From Shimia haliotis (lineage in GTDB: Bacteria > Pseudomonadota > Alphaproteobacteria > Rhodobacterales > Rhodobacteraceae): a DNA stretch of 64,000 bases. Location: assembly GCF_900114415.1 (NCBI RefSeq), contig NZ_FOSZ01000002.1, positions 523,652 to 587,651 of the forward strand. The letters run 5' to 3'. How positions within the stretch are numbered: the stretch's first letter is position 1; the number at the start of each line of letters is the position of its first letter. Shown here one piece after another: positions 26,604-36,505 of this stretch. Below the pieces are notes generated by a model. That model had not been told where the DNA came from. It ran no database searches and worked only from the letters and a program-made list of their open reading frames with translations. The translations under genes and the position numbers were made by a program.

Positions 26604-28124
26604 CTAGTACCACGCATCCGGCAGCTCCTCTTTGCGACGCGCCACATAGGCCTCAAGCGCCTCCCGCTTGGCCACATCCATCGCCGGTGCCTCGTACTGC
26701 TCCAGCATGGTTTTCCACTTGGCGTGTGCCCGTGCTCGCATATCGAGAGATCCGCCCTCTTCCCAGCTTTCCACGTTTTCGCTGTCGCTCAGTGCCGGCT
26801 CATAAAAAGCCGTCTGATAATTGCGCATGGTATGCCCACATCCAAGGAAATGCCCCGCCGGTTCCACCTCCTCATAGGCGTCCCGCGCCATCGCCTCGTC
26901 CGATACGTCCAGCCCCTGCACCAACACCTTCTGATAACCGCCCAGCCTGTCGGCATCCATGATCAGCTTCTCAAATCCGGTACACAGCCCGCCTTCCAAC
27001 CAACCCGCTGAATGCAAAACAAAATTCGCACCCGCAAGCATAGTCGAATGCATGCTGTCCGCGCTTTCATAAGCCGCCTGCGCATCCTCGATTTTGCTTG
27101 CGGTCAACGACCCGCCACATCGCAACGGCAACCCAACGCGCCGCGCCAATTGACCAATCGCATAATTTGATATGACCGGCTCAGGCATACCAAAGGTCGG
27201 CGCACCGGATTTCAGCGACATCGAGGATAGGAAATTGCCCAACACAAAGGGCGCTCCCGGCCTGACTAACTGGGCAAAGGCACAGACCATCATCGCCTCT
27301 GCCATCGCCTGAGCGACGCTGGCGGCGGTGCTAACCGGCCCCATTGCACCAGACAGGATAAAGGGCACCACCACGATGCCCTGCCCACGCCCGCAATAAA
27401 CCTGAATGGCTTGCGTCACCACCTTATCCACCAACAGCGGCGAATTGGTGTTGACGTTGCCCATGATGACGCAATTTTCCTCCATGAAATCAGCGCCATG
27501 CAGGATCTCAGCCATATCGACACTATCCTGCGCGCGTTCCATTTCGGTGATCGCGCCAAGGTGCGGCTTGTCGCTCAACGTCATATGCGCCAGCACCATA
27601 TCCAGATGCCGTTTGCTGACCGGAATGTCGGTTGGCTCGGCGATCACCAGCCCCGTGTGATGCAGGTTCGGATGCATATAGGCCAGCTTCACCAGCTTTT
27701 CAAAATCGGCAAACTCGGCATAACGGCGACCGCCTTCCAGATCGCGCACAAACGGCGCGCCGTAGATCGGGGCAAAGACCTGATTGTTGCCGCCGATTGT
27801 GACCGATCTGGCGGGGTTGCGGGCGTGCTGCACAAATTCGCTTGGGGCCTTGGCACATTGGGCGCGTACCCATTGCGCATCCGCTTTGATAAGGTCGCCA
27901 AATTCGCCCGACGGGGTAAATCCTGCAGCCTTCCAAATCTCCAGCGCCACCGGATCATCGCGAAAGGCGACGCCGATGTTTTCCAGCATCCAGTCAACCT
28001 GTGCTTCCATCTTTGCCAGTTGATCTTCATCCATAGGATCAAAGAACGGCAGAACCCGCTTGATGTACGGTGCGGCAGGCACCGAAGTGCGGGCCTCTGA
28101 GGAGCGGCGCGAACGTCGGGCCAT
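26604..28124 (-). CDS. MttB-superfamily methyltransferase (non-pyrrolysine)
   Basis: 506 residues from the ATG at 28124. It shows the trimethylamine methyltransferase family fold from about residue 25 (PFFDPMDEDQLAKMEAQVDWMLENIGV) and the conserved NFLSSMSLKSGAPTFGMPEP region. No in-frame TAG interrupts the gene, so it lacks pyrrolysine. Non-Pyl members demethylate quaternary amines such as glycine betaine, proline betaine or carnitine onto a corrinoid protein. No corrinoid protein gene is nearby. Pairing with a dimethylglycine-dehydrogenase-like enzyme suggests a betaine-type substrate (inference). Confidence 0.85.
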   Translation of the reverse strand: MARRSRRSSEARTSVPAAPYIKRVLPFFDPMDEDQLAKMEAQVDWMLENIGVAFRDDPVALEIWKAAGFTPSGEFGDLIKADAQWVRAQCAKAPSEFVQHARNPARSVTIGGNNQVFAPIYGAPFVRDLEGGRRYAEFADFEKLVKLAYMHPNLHHTGLVIAEPTDIPVSKRHLDMVLAHMTLSDKPHLGAITEMERAQDSVDMAEILHGADFMEENCVIMGNVNTNSPLLVDKVVTQAIQVYCGRGQGIVVVPFILSGAMGPVSTAASVAQAMAEAMMVCAFAQLVRPGAPFVLGNFLSSMSLKSGAPTFGMPEPVISNYAIGQLARRVGLPLRCGGSLTASKIEDAQAAYESADSMHSTMLAGANFVLHSAGWLEGGLCTGFEKLIMDADRLGGYQKVLVQGLDVSDEAMARDAYEEVEPAGHFLGCGHTMRNYQTAFYEPALSDSENVESWEEGGSLDMRARAHAKWKTMLEQYEAPAMDVAKREALEAYVARRKEELPDAWY

Positions 28125-28216
28125 GAGATCACCTTTTGTTAGTGTCACACATTGATACTGACTGTTCTAACGAACGTGATCCTTGAAAATTTTTATGATT
28201 TGAGTAGACACAGCCT

Positions 28217-29146
28217 ATGGCAAGCATTTGGACGCAAATCAATTCGCCGCGGAATCTTGTGATATTCGCAGCCGCCGCCAAGCACGGCAGCTTCACCCGC
28301 GCGGCAACAGAACTGAACATGCAACAGCCCTCCGTGAGCGCAGCGATCAAGCAATTGGAAGACGCGCTCAACGTTTCCCTCTTTGTCCGAAGTCACCGCA
28401 AAGTGGAGCTAACGACCGCCGGAAACCGTTTGTTTTCAGATGTTTCCAGATCTTTGGACGACATTGAACGCTCAATTGAATCCGTTCGACAAATGGGGCG
28501 CGAGGATCACGTGACCCTCAACAGCTCGTCGGCATTTTCCCACTACTGGATGGTGCCCCGCCTCCAAAAGCTGCACGACAAACACCCTGATATCGACCTG
28601 CGCCTGCAAACCTCGGATCGGGAACCAAATCTCGACATGGAAAACATCAGCCTTGGCATACGTCTGGGCAATGGCAAGTGGCCAGGCTGCCACGCCGCCA
28701 AAATCGCCGACGAAGTCATCTTCCCCGTTGCATCGCCACAGGTTATGGCAAGCGCCCGAAATCTGCGCTCAATTCCCAACCTAATGAACGAACGCCTCAT
28801 TCATCTTGAAGAACCCGTCCGCGAACGGCCCACATGGTCTGATTGGTTTGCCCACCACGGCATTGAAGATCGACACGTGATCGCCGGCCTCCGATTGAAC
28901 GACTATGCCCTTGTTTTGCAGGCTGCGATGTCCGGAGAAGGCTTCGCATTTGGCTGGGAGCACGTGGTTCGCGACCTGATCCGGCGAAACCTTCTGGCCG
29001 GACGACCGGAATGGAGTTGGCGCACCGGCAAGTCCTTTTATCTGGTATGGTCGACCAGCAAACCGCTGGCGCAACATGCGGCTTTGGTTCGCGACTGGAT
29101 CATTTCGGTATCCGATTTTCCCTTGCAGCCTAAAGAGCCGCAGTAG
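28217..29146 (+). CDS. LysR-family transcriptional regulator
   Basis: 309 residues. The N-terminal winged helix is at about residues 10-70 (NLVIFAAAAKHGSFTRAATELNMQQPSVSAAIKQLEDALNVSLF), followed by a LysR substrate-binding domain of the GcvA-like type. It is divergent from the MttB gene across a 92-bp gap and is the likely regulator of the methylated-amine genes. That gap contains GTTAG at 28138 and CTAAC at 28165 in inverted orientation but no clear T-N11-A box. Confidence 0.88.
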   Translation: MASIWTQINSPRNLVIFAAAAKHGSFTRAATELNMQQPSVSAAIKQLEDALNVSLFVRSHRKVELTTAGNRLFSDVSRSLDDIERSIESVRQMGREDHVTLNSSSAFSHYWMVPRLQKLHDKHPDIDLRLQTSDREPNLDMENISLGIRLGNGKWPGCHAAKIADEVIFPVASPQVMASARNLRSIPNLMNERLIHLEEPVRERPTWSDWFAHHGIEDRHVIAGLRLNDYALVLQAAMSGEGFAFGWEHVVRDLIRRNLLAGRPEWSWRTGKSFYLVWSTSKPLAQHAALVRDWIISVSDFPLQPKEPQ

Positions 29147-29240
29147 GCTCAGCGCCCCCCCGCTTGGAGCAAAGTCAAACATTGTGCGGGACCGGCACAA
29201 GGGTCACGGGCAAGCCCACCGACGGCGCCCCACACAAATA

Positions 29241-29266
29241 AAAGCCGCCCCGAAGGGCGGCGTTTT
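29241..29266. terminator. Bidirectional terminator
   Basis: GCCGCCC (29244-29250) pairs with GGGCGGC (29255-29261) around a CGAA tetraloop, with T4 on the plus side and TTTTATTT on the minus side. It closes both the LysR gene and the Opp-type operon. Confidence 0.85.
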
Positions 29267-29269
29267 GTC

Positions 29270-30982
29270 TTATACAATCTCGTCCTTGAGACCCTCTGTC
29301 GAAAGCCCTTCGAGCTTCGGCATGAGACTGAGCAGTTCACGCGTATAGTCGGTCTGGGGATTGGCGAACAACTCTTCGGTGTCCGCTACCTCCACCATCT
29401 GCCCTTGGCGCATCACACCCACGCGATCGCACATCTGCCGAACCACCGGAAGGTCATGGCTGATGAACAGCATCGTCAGGCCCAAATGCTCCTGCAAGTC
29501 TTTGAGGATATTGAGAATTTGAGCTTGAATCGACACATCCAGGGCGGATGTCGGTTCGTCGCAAATCAGGAACCTCGGCTGTGTTGCAAGGGCGCGCGCG
29601 ATCGAAATGCGCTGACGCTGACCGCCTGAAAACTCATGCGGATATTTGCGACCTGCGTCCGAGCCAAGCCCCACACGCTCCAGCAGCTCGTCCACCCGAT
29701 GCTGAATGGCTGCGCCCTCCAGAAGTTTGTGGTGCTTCACCGGCTCCGCGATGATTTCGTCTACCCGCATGCGCGGGTTCAGGCTTGAATAGGGATCCTG
29801 AAAAATCATCTGGATCTGGCGGCGATAGCCTTCGAGATCCTTGTGCGAATGCAGTGCGGTCACATCGGTTTCGTCAAACGTGATTTTGCCGCCATTGGTC
29901 TCGTACAGAGTCGCAATCATGCGCGCCACAGTGGATTTACCAGATCCACTTTCCCCAACGATGCCAAAGACTTCGCCATCCTTGATGTCAAAGCTGACTT
30001 CGTTCACCGCCGTGAAGAACTTCCGGCGCGAGGGAATGATATGGCCCTTGGTCAGGAAGGTCTTGGACAGCTTGTCGACCTTAAGCAAGGTGCCGGATTT
30101 GGACGGCTCCGGTTTGTGCCAGTTGCGCGCCAGATCGTCGATGTGGAACTCAATCTGACGGCCGCCATAGCTGAGTTGTGGGAAACGATGTACCTTCAAG
30201 GTAGGACGTGGCACCGCCGCGATCAGCGACTTGGTGTATTCGTGCTGCGGATCGCCCATGACCTGATCGGTCGTGCCGCTTTCAACCACTTCACCCTGAT
30301 ACATCACCGTCACCTTATCGGTGGTGTCGGCAATCACGCCCATGTCGTGGGTGATCAGGATCACACCGGTTTGCCGCTCCCGCGCCAACTCTTTGATTAG
30401 GTCCAGAATCTGCGCTTGAATCGACACATCCAGCGCGGTGGTCGGCTCATCCGCGATGATCACATCCGGCTCTGAACAGAGCGCAAGAGCGATCACAACA
30501 CGCTGCCGCATACCGCCAGAGAACTGGTGCGGATACATGTCGATCCGGTCATCAGGATGCGGGATACCCACACGATCCAACAACTCAATCGCCCGCTGAC
30601 GGCTGTCTTTATCAGTTAGTTTCAGGTGGAACTGGATGGTTTCCACCAACTGCTGACCAACAGTCAAAAGCGGATTTAGCGAGGTCAACGGGTCTTGGAA
30701 GATCATAGAAATCTTCGCCCCACGCAGGCTACGCATGCCTTCTGCATCGCGCCCGCTGATCTTTTCGCCTTTGAACGACACCGTGCCTCCAGCGATGTGA
30801 CCGGGTCGCTCAAGCAACCCCATCACCGCCGCACCAATGGTCGATTTACCGGCCCCGGATTCCCCCACAAGACCGTGGATTTCACCGGGTTCAACTGTCA
30901 GGTCCGCATCGTTGACGGCCACAAAAACCTTGTGACGGGTCGGGAAATGGACGGACAGGTCTTCAATCGTAAGAAGGGTCAT
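29270..30982 (-). CDS. Peptide/nickel-type ABC transporter ATPase, DppD-DppF fusion
   Basis: 570 residues containing two complete nucleotide-binding domains. The first has Walker [10 protein letters not shown] (about 39-47) and signature FSGGMRQRV; the second has GESGSGKST (about 345), [10 protein letters not shown] and [11 protein letters not shown]. Each is followed by an Opp/Dpp C-terminal motif with the PHPDDR-like and cysteine-poor tail. It energises the two permeases encoded upstream. The start overlaps the permease stop as ATGA. Confidence 0.93.
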   Translation of the reverse strand: MTLLTIEDLSVHFPTRHKVFVAVNDADLTVEPGEIHGLVGESGAGKSTIGAAVMGLLERPGHIAGGTVSFKGEKISGRDAEGMRSLRGAKISMIFQDPLTSLNPLLTVGQQLVETIQFHLKLTDKDSRQRAIELLDRVGIPHPDDRIDMYPHQFSGGMRQRVVIALALCSEPDVIIADEPTTALDVSIQAQILDLIKELARERQTGVILITHDMGVIADTTDKVTVMYQGEVVESGTTDQVMGDPQHEYTKSLIAAVPRPTLKVHRFPQLSYGGRQIEFHIDDLARNWHKPEPSKSGTLLKVDKLSKTFLTKGHIIPSRRKFFTAVNEVSFDIKDGEVFGIVGESGSGKSTVARMIATLYETNGGKITFDETDVTALHSHKDLEGYRRQIQMIFQDPYSSLNPRMRVDEIIAEPVKHHKLLEGAAIQHRVDELLERVGLGSDAGRKYPHEFSGGQRQRISIARALATQPRFLICDEPTSALDVSIQAQILNILKDLQEHLGLTMLFISHDLPVVRQMCDRVGVMRQGQMVEVADTEELFANPQTDYTRELLSLMPKLEGLSTEGLKDEIV

Positions 30983-31926
30983 TTCTGCAACCTCGGGTTC
31001 AATGCGTCACGCAGCCAATCTCCCAGCAGGTTCACCGACAAAGCCAGCGCCAACAGGGTGATCGACGGGAAGAGGATGATCCACCACTCGCCGGAGAACA
31101 GGAAGTCCTGTCCGATCCGGATCAGAGTACCCAGCGACGGCTGGGTCGGCGGTGCGCCCACGCCAAGAAACGACAGCGTCGCCTCGGCAATGATTGCCAA
31201 CGCAAGAGAGATCGTCGCAATCACCAGAACGGGAGACAGAACGTTGGGCAATATATGACGGAGCATAATGATGCCTTTGCCACGGCCGATCATTCGGGCG
31301 GCCTGAACATACTCCTTGTCCTTTTCCACCAGCGTAGCCCCCCTGACAACACGCGCGAACTGCACCCAGTCCGAGAGGCCAATTGCGATGATCAACACCC
31401 AGATCGCCATAGTGTCCTGATGTTCGATTGGGGTGATACCTTTGGCCACGCCAAAAATCAGCATCGCCACAAGGATCGCGGGAAACGTCAATTGCACATC
31501 GGCAGCGCGCATGATGATGGTCTCGGTCCACCCGCCAACATAGCCGGCGATGAGGCCTAGCGTAATGCCCAACACCATCGCAAAGGCCACAGCGGCAAAG
31601 CCCACAAAGAGCGAAATCCGCATCCCATACAGAATGGTGGAGAAAACATCGCGCCCCTGATCATCCGTGCCAAGCCAAAAAACGTCACCCGTGAAGTCGT
31701 TTGGTGCCATTGGCGCGGTGTAGCCATTCATCAGGTCCAGCGAAGCCGGATCAAACGGATCATAAGGCGCGATCAGTGGAGCAAAGATTGCCCCCAGCAC
31801 CAAAAGCGCTACGACAAAGAACGACACCATTGCCACGGGCGAATGCCGGAAGTTGTACATAAAGTCGCTGTCCCAGGCCTTGGCCAGACGCGACGGCGTT
31901 GCGGGTTGAGTTGCTTGATCAGACAT
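30979..31926 (-). CDS. ABC transporter permease, DppC/OppC type
   Basis: 315 residues from the ATG at 31926 (overlaps the DppB-type stop). The N-terminus FRHSPVAMVSFFVVALLVLGAIFAPLIAPYDPFDP is typical of DppC. There are six membrane segments and an EAA loop at QAARMIGRGKGIIMLRHILPNVLSPVLV. It forms the channel with the DppB-type subunit. Confidence 0.93.
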   Translation of the reverse strand: MSDQATQPATPSRLAKAWDSDFMYNFRHSPVAMVSFFVVALLVLGAIFAPLIAPYDPFDPASLDLMNGYTAPMAPNDFTGDVFWLGTDDQGRDVFSTILYGMRISLFVGFAAVAFAMVLGITLGLIAGYVGGWTETIIMRAADVQLTFPAILVAMLIFGVAKGITPIEHQDTMAIWVLIIAIGLSDWVQFARVVRGATLVEKDKEYVQAARMIGRGKGIIMLRHILPNVLSPVLVIATISLALAIIAEATLSFLGVGAPPTQPSLGTLIRIGQDFLFSGEWWIILFPSITLLALALSVNLLGDWLRDALNPRLQK

Positions 31927-32906
31927 CACTTCGCCCCCTTCTGTTCAGTCCGTAGACGCGGGTCGATGGCAAAATACAGGAGATCAACAATCAGGTTGAT
32001 GCCCACGAACATCACCGAGATCAGCATCAGATACGCCGCCATAACCGGGATATCGACAAACTGAATCGCGTTGATAAAAAGAAGGCCTACTCCAGGCCAC
32101 TGGAATACGGTCTCGGTGATAATCGCAAAGGCGATGATCGACCCAAGCTGCAAACCCGTGACCGTGATCACCGGAACAAGTGTGTTCTTAAGCGCGTGGT
32201 GGAAGTTCACAGACTTTTCCTTGAGCCCACGTGCACGGGCAAAGCGGATATAGTCCTGCCGCAGCACCTCAAGCATCTCGGAACGCACCAGGCGCATGAT
32301 CAGGGTCATCTGATATAGCCCCAGCGTGATCGAAGGCAAGATCAGCGCCTTGAGCCCTGAGCTTGTCAAAAGCCCCGTACTCCACCAGCCGAAGTGAACA
32401 ACGTCCCCCCTCCCGAACGAGGGCAGCCATCCAAGCACAACGGCAAACAGATATATGAGCAAGATACCTATGAGGAAGGTCGGCAACGACACCCCTATGA
32501 GCGATGCTGACATGATGAAATTCGCCAGGAAGCCATCCTTGCGGATCGCAGTGAACACACCCAGCCCAATCCCGATACTAATCGCTAGAAACCCGCTTAC
32601 GGCGGCCAATTCCAACGTCGCCGGAGCCCGTTCGAGCAGGATGTCACCGACCGGTCGACCCTGACGATAACTCACACCAAAGTTGCCTTCGGCGGCTCCG
32701 GATAGGAATTTCATGTATTGCACTGGAAACGGCTGATCCAAGCCGAGTTCGGTACGCAGGCGCGCTATGTCTGCATCGGTGCGTTCCTGACCCAACATAT
32801 TGTCGATCGGATCGCCCACGAAGCGGAACATACTGAAGGCCACGAGCCCCACAATCAGCAAGACCAAGGCCGATTGGAACACCCTGCGAATGACAAAAGT
32901 CAGCAT
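31926..32906 (-). CDS. ABC transporter permease, DppB/OppB type
   Basis: 326 residues from the ATG at 32906 (MLTFVIRRVFQSALVLLIVG), chosen because it begins right at the first membrane helix. Conserved GxDxP-like loop RTELGLDQPFPVQYMKFLSG, EAA loop FARARGLKEKSVNFHHALKNTLVPVITV. Six membrane segments. The 109-bp gap to the binding protein upstream shows no terminator. Confidence 0.93.
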   Translation of the reverse strand: MLTFVIRRVFQSALVLLIVGLVAFSMFRFVGDPIDNMLGQERTDADIARLRTELGLDQPFPVQYMKFLSGAAEGNFGVSYRQGRPVGDILLERAPATLELAAVSGFLAISIGIGLGVFTAIRKDGFLANFIMSASLIGVSLPTFLIGILLIYLFAVVLGWLPSFGRGDVVHFGWWSTGLLTSSGLKALILPSITLGLYQMTLIMRLVRSEMLEVLRQDYIRFARARGLKEKSVNFHHALKNTLVPVITVTGLQLGSIIAFAIITETVFQWPGVGLLFINAIQFVDIPVMAAYLMLISVMFVGINLIVDLLYFAIDPRLRTEQKGAK

Positions 32907-33015
32907 TTTCTTGTCCCTTGTTTTATAGGCGGTCACCCATTGTCGCTTTGCGAAAAAAGGTCAACCGCCCCCGTACATAAACTGCACGAAAATTCAGCAA
33001 ATTCCCTCTAGAAGT

Positions 33016-34581
33016 TTACTGAACCGTCACCCAGCGAAGGATGAAGAAGTTGTCAGGCCGTTGAGTAAGCTCGATGTTTTTACCGGTGCCCCAAACCAAT
33101 GGCTGCACATACATCGGCACATAGGCGGTCTCGTCCTGCATAATTTTTGCAGCCTCATCCAACATCGCCTGACGTTTTGCCGGGTCAATTTCGGATTGGA
33201 TCATCGGCAGCAACTCATCGATTCGAGCGTTCGAATAACCCGCAAAGTTCCAGCTGCCCAACTTCTTTTCTTTGTTCGGTGTGGACGCAAGGAACCGGAT
33301 CGGATGTTCCGCATCAAAGGTGCCGGGCGACCAGCCGAGCAAATACATGTCGTAGTTGTCTTCACGCAGTTCGGGCCAGTAGTTCTGCACTGGCATCGCT
33401 TCTAGCTGGGCATTCATGCCAACTTGGGACAGCATTGACGTCACCGCCTGACAGACAGCTTCGTCATTCAGATAACGGTTGTTCGGGCACTTCAAGCCAA
33501 AGCTGAAGCCATCCGGATATCCTGCCTCTGCCAGCAGTGCTTTCGCTTTCTCCGGATCAAACTCGGGGCGCGCCGAATTGGCATCAGAATAGCCTCGCAT
33601 AGCCGGACTGACCAGCTGGCTAGCCGGTTCTGCATTGCCGCGCATGGTCACTTTCAAGATTGCCGGCACGTTGACTGCATGAGCAACCGCCGCACGCACA
33701 CGCGCATCCAGAAACGGGTTTGGTTTGCCAGCGTCGTCGCCGTACTTCAGGACATCCGCTTCCTGCGCCATGCCCAGCATGATCACACGCGCTTCGATTC
33801 CGCGGATAACCTTCACGTCACCAGAATCTGCCAGTCGCTCCGCATCCTGAATAGGCACGGGATTGATCATATTCACATTGCCTGACAGAAGCGCAGCCAC
33901 CGCAGTCGCAGGGTTCTGCACTGGGGTGAACTCGGCGCGGGTAATGTTGTGCTCAACCTCTCCCCACCAGCCGTCATTCGGCATCAACTCCGTCCGCAGT
34001 CCTGGCTCTCGCTCCGTGACTTTGAAGGCACCTGTGCCGTTTGCATTAAGCGTAGCGTAGTTGCCGTTTTCCTTGTCAGGCAACGCCGCATTGTTGGTCT
34101 CGGCCCACCCCTTGTCCATGATCATCCAGTTGGCGATGCTATCCGGAAAAATCGGGTTGGGCGCGTTGGTCAGGATATCAACCGTGTAGGCATCCACGAC
34201 CTTTACGTCAGAAACAGGCGCAAACCAGCTGCGAGTGTCGGATACCTCATCGGACGCTCGCTGATAGGAGAAAAGAACATCCTCCGCGTCAAAGGTGCTG
34301 CCATCCTGAAAGGTCACACCTTCACGCAAATGAAACCGCCAACCTTCGCCGTTGCCAATCGGCTCCCAGCGTGTTGCAAGCGCCGGCTCGATGGACATGT
34401 CCTTGCCGCGTCGCACCAACCCTTCATAGACATTGTTGAGGAACCCCAGCACAGAAGCGGTGTTCACCGCATGCGGGTCCAATGTTTGCGGATCGGTTGT
34501 ACCCGCCCACTTAAATTCATTGGCAAAGGCCGGCCCTGCAAGGCTCAGGCCGACCGCCACAATCCCAATCGCACGTTTCAT
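33016..34581 (-). CDS. ABC transporter substrate-binding protein, family 5 (copy 1)
   Basis: 521 residues from the ATG at 34581 with signal peptide MKRAIGIVAVGLSLAGPAFA|NEF. It has the DppA/OppA-type fold with FEPIxxGEGWRFHLREGVTFQDG-like region at about residues 70-95. Alignable with the neighbouring copy 2 (for example EFTPVQNPATAVAALLSG against the same position there), so the two are paralogues. Ligand unknown; many family 5 proteins bind oligopeptides, but others bind sugars, nickel or small solutes. Confidence 0.9.
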   Translation of the reverse strand: MKRAIGIVAVGLSLAGPAFANEFKWAGTTDPQTLDPHAVNTASVLGFLNNVYEGLVRRGKDMSIEPALATRWEPIGNGEGWRFHLREGVTFQDGSTFDAEDVLFSYQRASDEVSDTRSWFAPVSDVKVVDAYTVDILTNAPNPIFPDSIANWMIMDKGWAETNNAALPDKENGNYATLNANGTGAFKVTEREPGLRTELMPNDGWWGEVEHNITRAEFTPVQNPATAVAALLSGNVNMINPVPIQDAERLADSGDVKVIRGIEARVIMLGMAQEADVLKYGDDAGKPNPFLDARVRAAVAHAVNVPAILKVTMRGNAEPASQLVSPAMRGYSDANSARPEFDPEKAKALLAEAGYPDGFSFGLKCPNNRYLNDEAVCQAVTSMLSQVGMNAQLEAMPVQNYWPELREDNYDMYLLGWSPGTFDAEHPIRFLASTPNKEKKLGSWNFAGYSNARIDELLPMIQSEIDPAKRQAMLDEAAKIMQDETAYVPMYVQPLVWGTGKNIELTQRPDNFFILRWVTVQ

Positions 34582-34687
34582 AATAACTCCCTTGTTTGGT
34601 GGTTCTTGCAGCACGACACTCCCGCGGCGAATATGCAAGGCTGAAGCAACACTTCCCGAGCTTCAGAGGCGTCAAACGCCTAACAAA

Positions 34688-34720
34688 GAAGCCCCGCGCC
34701 GACGGTGCGGACGGGGCTTC
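34688..34720 (-). terminator. Hairpin between the two binding-protein genes
   Basis: GAAGCCCCG (34688-34696) pairs with CGGGGCTTC (34712-34720). Read on the minus strand it is followed by TTCTTTGTT. It lies 22 bp after the copy 2 stop and may be a partial terminator setting the ratio of copy 2 to the rest of the operon. Confidence 0.6.
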
Positions 34721-34741
34721 TCAAAATCATAGCATAAACGC

Positions 34742-36322
34742 TTACTTCATCTTGAAGTATTTGAAGTGCGCAGTGTCATCCGGTGCAACGATGGTGTCGA
34801 CGTTGGACGCCATACCCCAGTTCAGCACCTGGTGGTGGATCGGAATATAGAGTTGCTGATCCTGCACCACAGTCCAGATTTCGTTGATCATCTGGTTGCG
34901 TTTGGCCAAATCGGTTTCCGATGCCAACGCTTCGATCTTCACATCCAAATCCGTATCCGAGAACCGGGTGGCGTTCCAGGAACCGTACTTCTCGCCCTTG
35001 GTGTGGGTGAGGAAGTTGAAGATGTACTCGGAGTCATAAGTCGGGACACCCCAGCCAAGCATGTAGAAATCTGTTTCAAGATTGCTAAGCAGCGGGAAGT
35101 GCTGTGCTTTTGGCTTGGCGTCAAGGTTCACCTTCACACCAATTTTCGCGAGCATACCCACAGCCGCCTGACAGATTTTTTCATCGTTGATGTAACGATC
35201 GTTCGGGCAGTTCAGAGTGATCGCAAAACCGTCAGCATAGCCAGCTTCCGTCATAAGCGCCTTGGCACCATCCACGTCCGTTTTGGAGGAGCTGTCCATC
35301 GCTTCGTTCCAACCGTTCACAAACGGCGGAGCAATCATACCCGCAGGCGCGGACTGACCACGCATAACAACCTTTTTGATCGCGTCGCGATCGATCGCCA
35401 TGGACATCGCTTTGCGAACACGCACATCCGACATCGGGTTGATCCCGTCAACGTCGTCGCCGGCGATGTCTTCTGCGGCCTGGTTCAGACCAAAGAAGAT
35501 AACGCGGTTTTGCGGCGCGGTGCGCACTTCAAGACCGTCGGTTCCATCAACACGACCGATGTCTTGCACAGGCACGTCCTGAATGAAGTCAACTTCGCCA
35601 GACAGCATTGCAGCAACGCGGGTCGCGGCGTTTTGAATCGGGGTAAATACGATTTCGGTGACTTCCAGCGGAAACTCACCATTGCCCCAATAGTTTTCGT
35701 TGGCAGCCAAGACGGTTTTCACATCAGGCTCGCGGCTGACCAGCTTGTAAGCGCCGGTGCCGTTTGCGTTCTTGGCGGCAAAGGTGTCTTCACCACCTTC
35801 GTAGTCTTGAACCTTCACAGCGTTGTTCGCCTCGGCCCAACCTTTGTCCATCATGAACATGTTGGTCAGGTTGTTGGGCATAATCGGGTTCGGACCGTTG
35901 GTTTCGATCTCGATGGTGTATTTGTCGGTTGCGCGAACCTCTTTCACCGATGCCAGCAGTTCTTTGTAGTCGGAATCTTCTGTCATCGCGCGATTAAGCG
36001 AGAACAGCACATCTTCGCTGTCAAACTCGGCGCCGTCGTGGAAAGTTACGCCTTCACGCAGCTTGAAAACCCAGATGTTCGGGTTGTCGGCAGACGGGCC
36101 CCATTCGGTTGCCAGCGCCGGCACCATAGCACCAGTCATGTCGCGCATAACCAGCGGTTCCATGATTTGGTGGGCCAGAGCGGAGGTCGGGCCCTCGTTC
36201 TGTGCGTGCGGGTCCATTGTCAGAGCGTCACCGGCACGCGCCCAGCGCAATGTATCGGCTTGCGCCATAAGAGGCATGGCCACAAGTGCAGCTGTTGCCA
36301 GAAGTGTCGATTTAAATGTCAC
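34742..36322 (-). CDS. ABC transporter substrate-binding protein, family 5 (copy 2), GTG start
   Basis: 526 residues from a GTG at 36322, chosen because an AGGGGAG ribosome site lies 8 bases upstream and the product starts with a signal peptide (TFKSTLLATAALVAMPLMAQA|DTL). An ATG-started longer form at 36403 would place 27 unlikely residues before it. It is a family 5 periplasmic binding protein, paralogous to copy 1. It is the first gene of the ABC unit and follows the comDE operon after a terminator. Confidence 0.88.
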   Translation of the reverse strand: MTFKSTLLATAALVAMPLMAQADTLRWARAGDALTMDPHAQNEGPTSALAHQIMEPLVMRDMTGAMVPALATEWGPSADNPNIWVFKLREGVTFHDGAEFDSEDVLFSLNRAMTEDSDYKELLASVKEVRATDKYTIEIETNGPNPIMPNNLTNMFMMDKGWAEANNAVKVQDYEGGEDTFAAKNANGTGAYKLVSREPDVKTVLAANENYWGNGEFPLEVTEIVFTPIQNAATRVAAMLSGEVDFIQDVPVQDIGRVDGTDGLEVRTAPQNRVIFFGLNQAAEDIAGDDVDGINPMSDVRVRKAMSMAIDRDAIKKVVMRGQSAPAGMIAPPFVNGWNEAMDSSSKTDVDGAKALMTEAGYADGFAITLNCPNDRYINDEKICQAAVGMLAKIGVKVNLDAKPKAQHFPLLSNLETDFYMLGWGVPTYDSEYIFNFLTHTKGEKYGSWNATRFSDTDLDVKIEALASETDLAKRNQMINEIWTVVQDQQLYIPIHHQVLNWGMASNVDTIVAPDDTAHFKYFKMK

Positions 36323-36359
36323 GAAAAGTACTCCCCTACTTATTTGTGATTGTGGCGGG

Positions 36360-36410
36360 ATGATCCATTCCCAAAACAGCTTTGACAAGACCATTGTGAA
36401 CAATTGTTCA
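36360..36410 (-). promoter_or_regulatory. Candidate promoter and palindromic operator for the ABC importer
   Basis: On the minus strand TTGTCA (36388-36383) and GATCAT (36365-36360) are separated by 17 bp. Just upstream is the perfect 14-bp palindrome TGAACAATTGTTCA at 36397-36410. The promoter match is moderate; the palindrome is exact. Confidence 0.5.
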
Positions 36411-36451
36411 GGACTTCCCTGTCTTTCCCCTATATCTAATTGGTTCCAAAC

Positions 36452-36484
36452 AAAAAAAGGTGAGCGCCCAAGCCCTCACCCTTT
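36452..36484 (-). terminator. Terminator of the sulfosugar/comDE operon
   Basis: On the minus strand a hairpin with arms GGTGAG and CTCACC, extended by inner GGC/GCC pairs, is followed by seven T residues. It starts 21 bp after the comE stop, so the ABC genes downstream form a separate unit. Confidence 0.85.
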
Positions 36485-36505
36485 CTGTTTTCGGTTCATC
36501 AATGG

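Noticed and set aside
26604..28124. Pyrrolysine-containing MttB
   Set aside because: There is no in-frame TAG in the gene and no pyl genes are in the window, so it is the non-pyrrolysine type.
28125..28216. LysR box between the MttB and LysR genes
   Set aside because: GTTAG and CTAAC arms are 22 bases apart and do not match T-N11-A spacing well enough to call.
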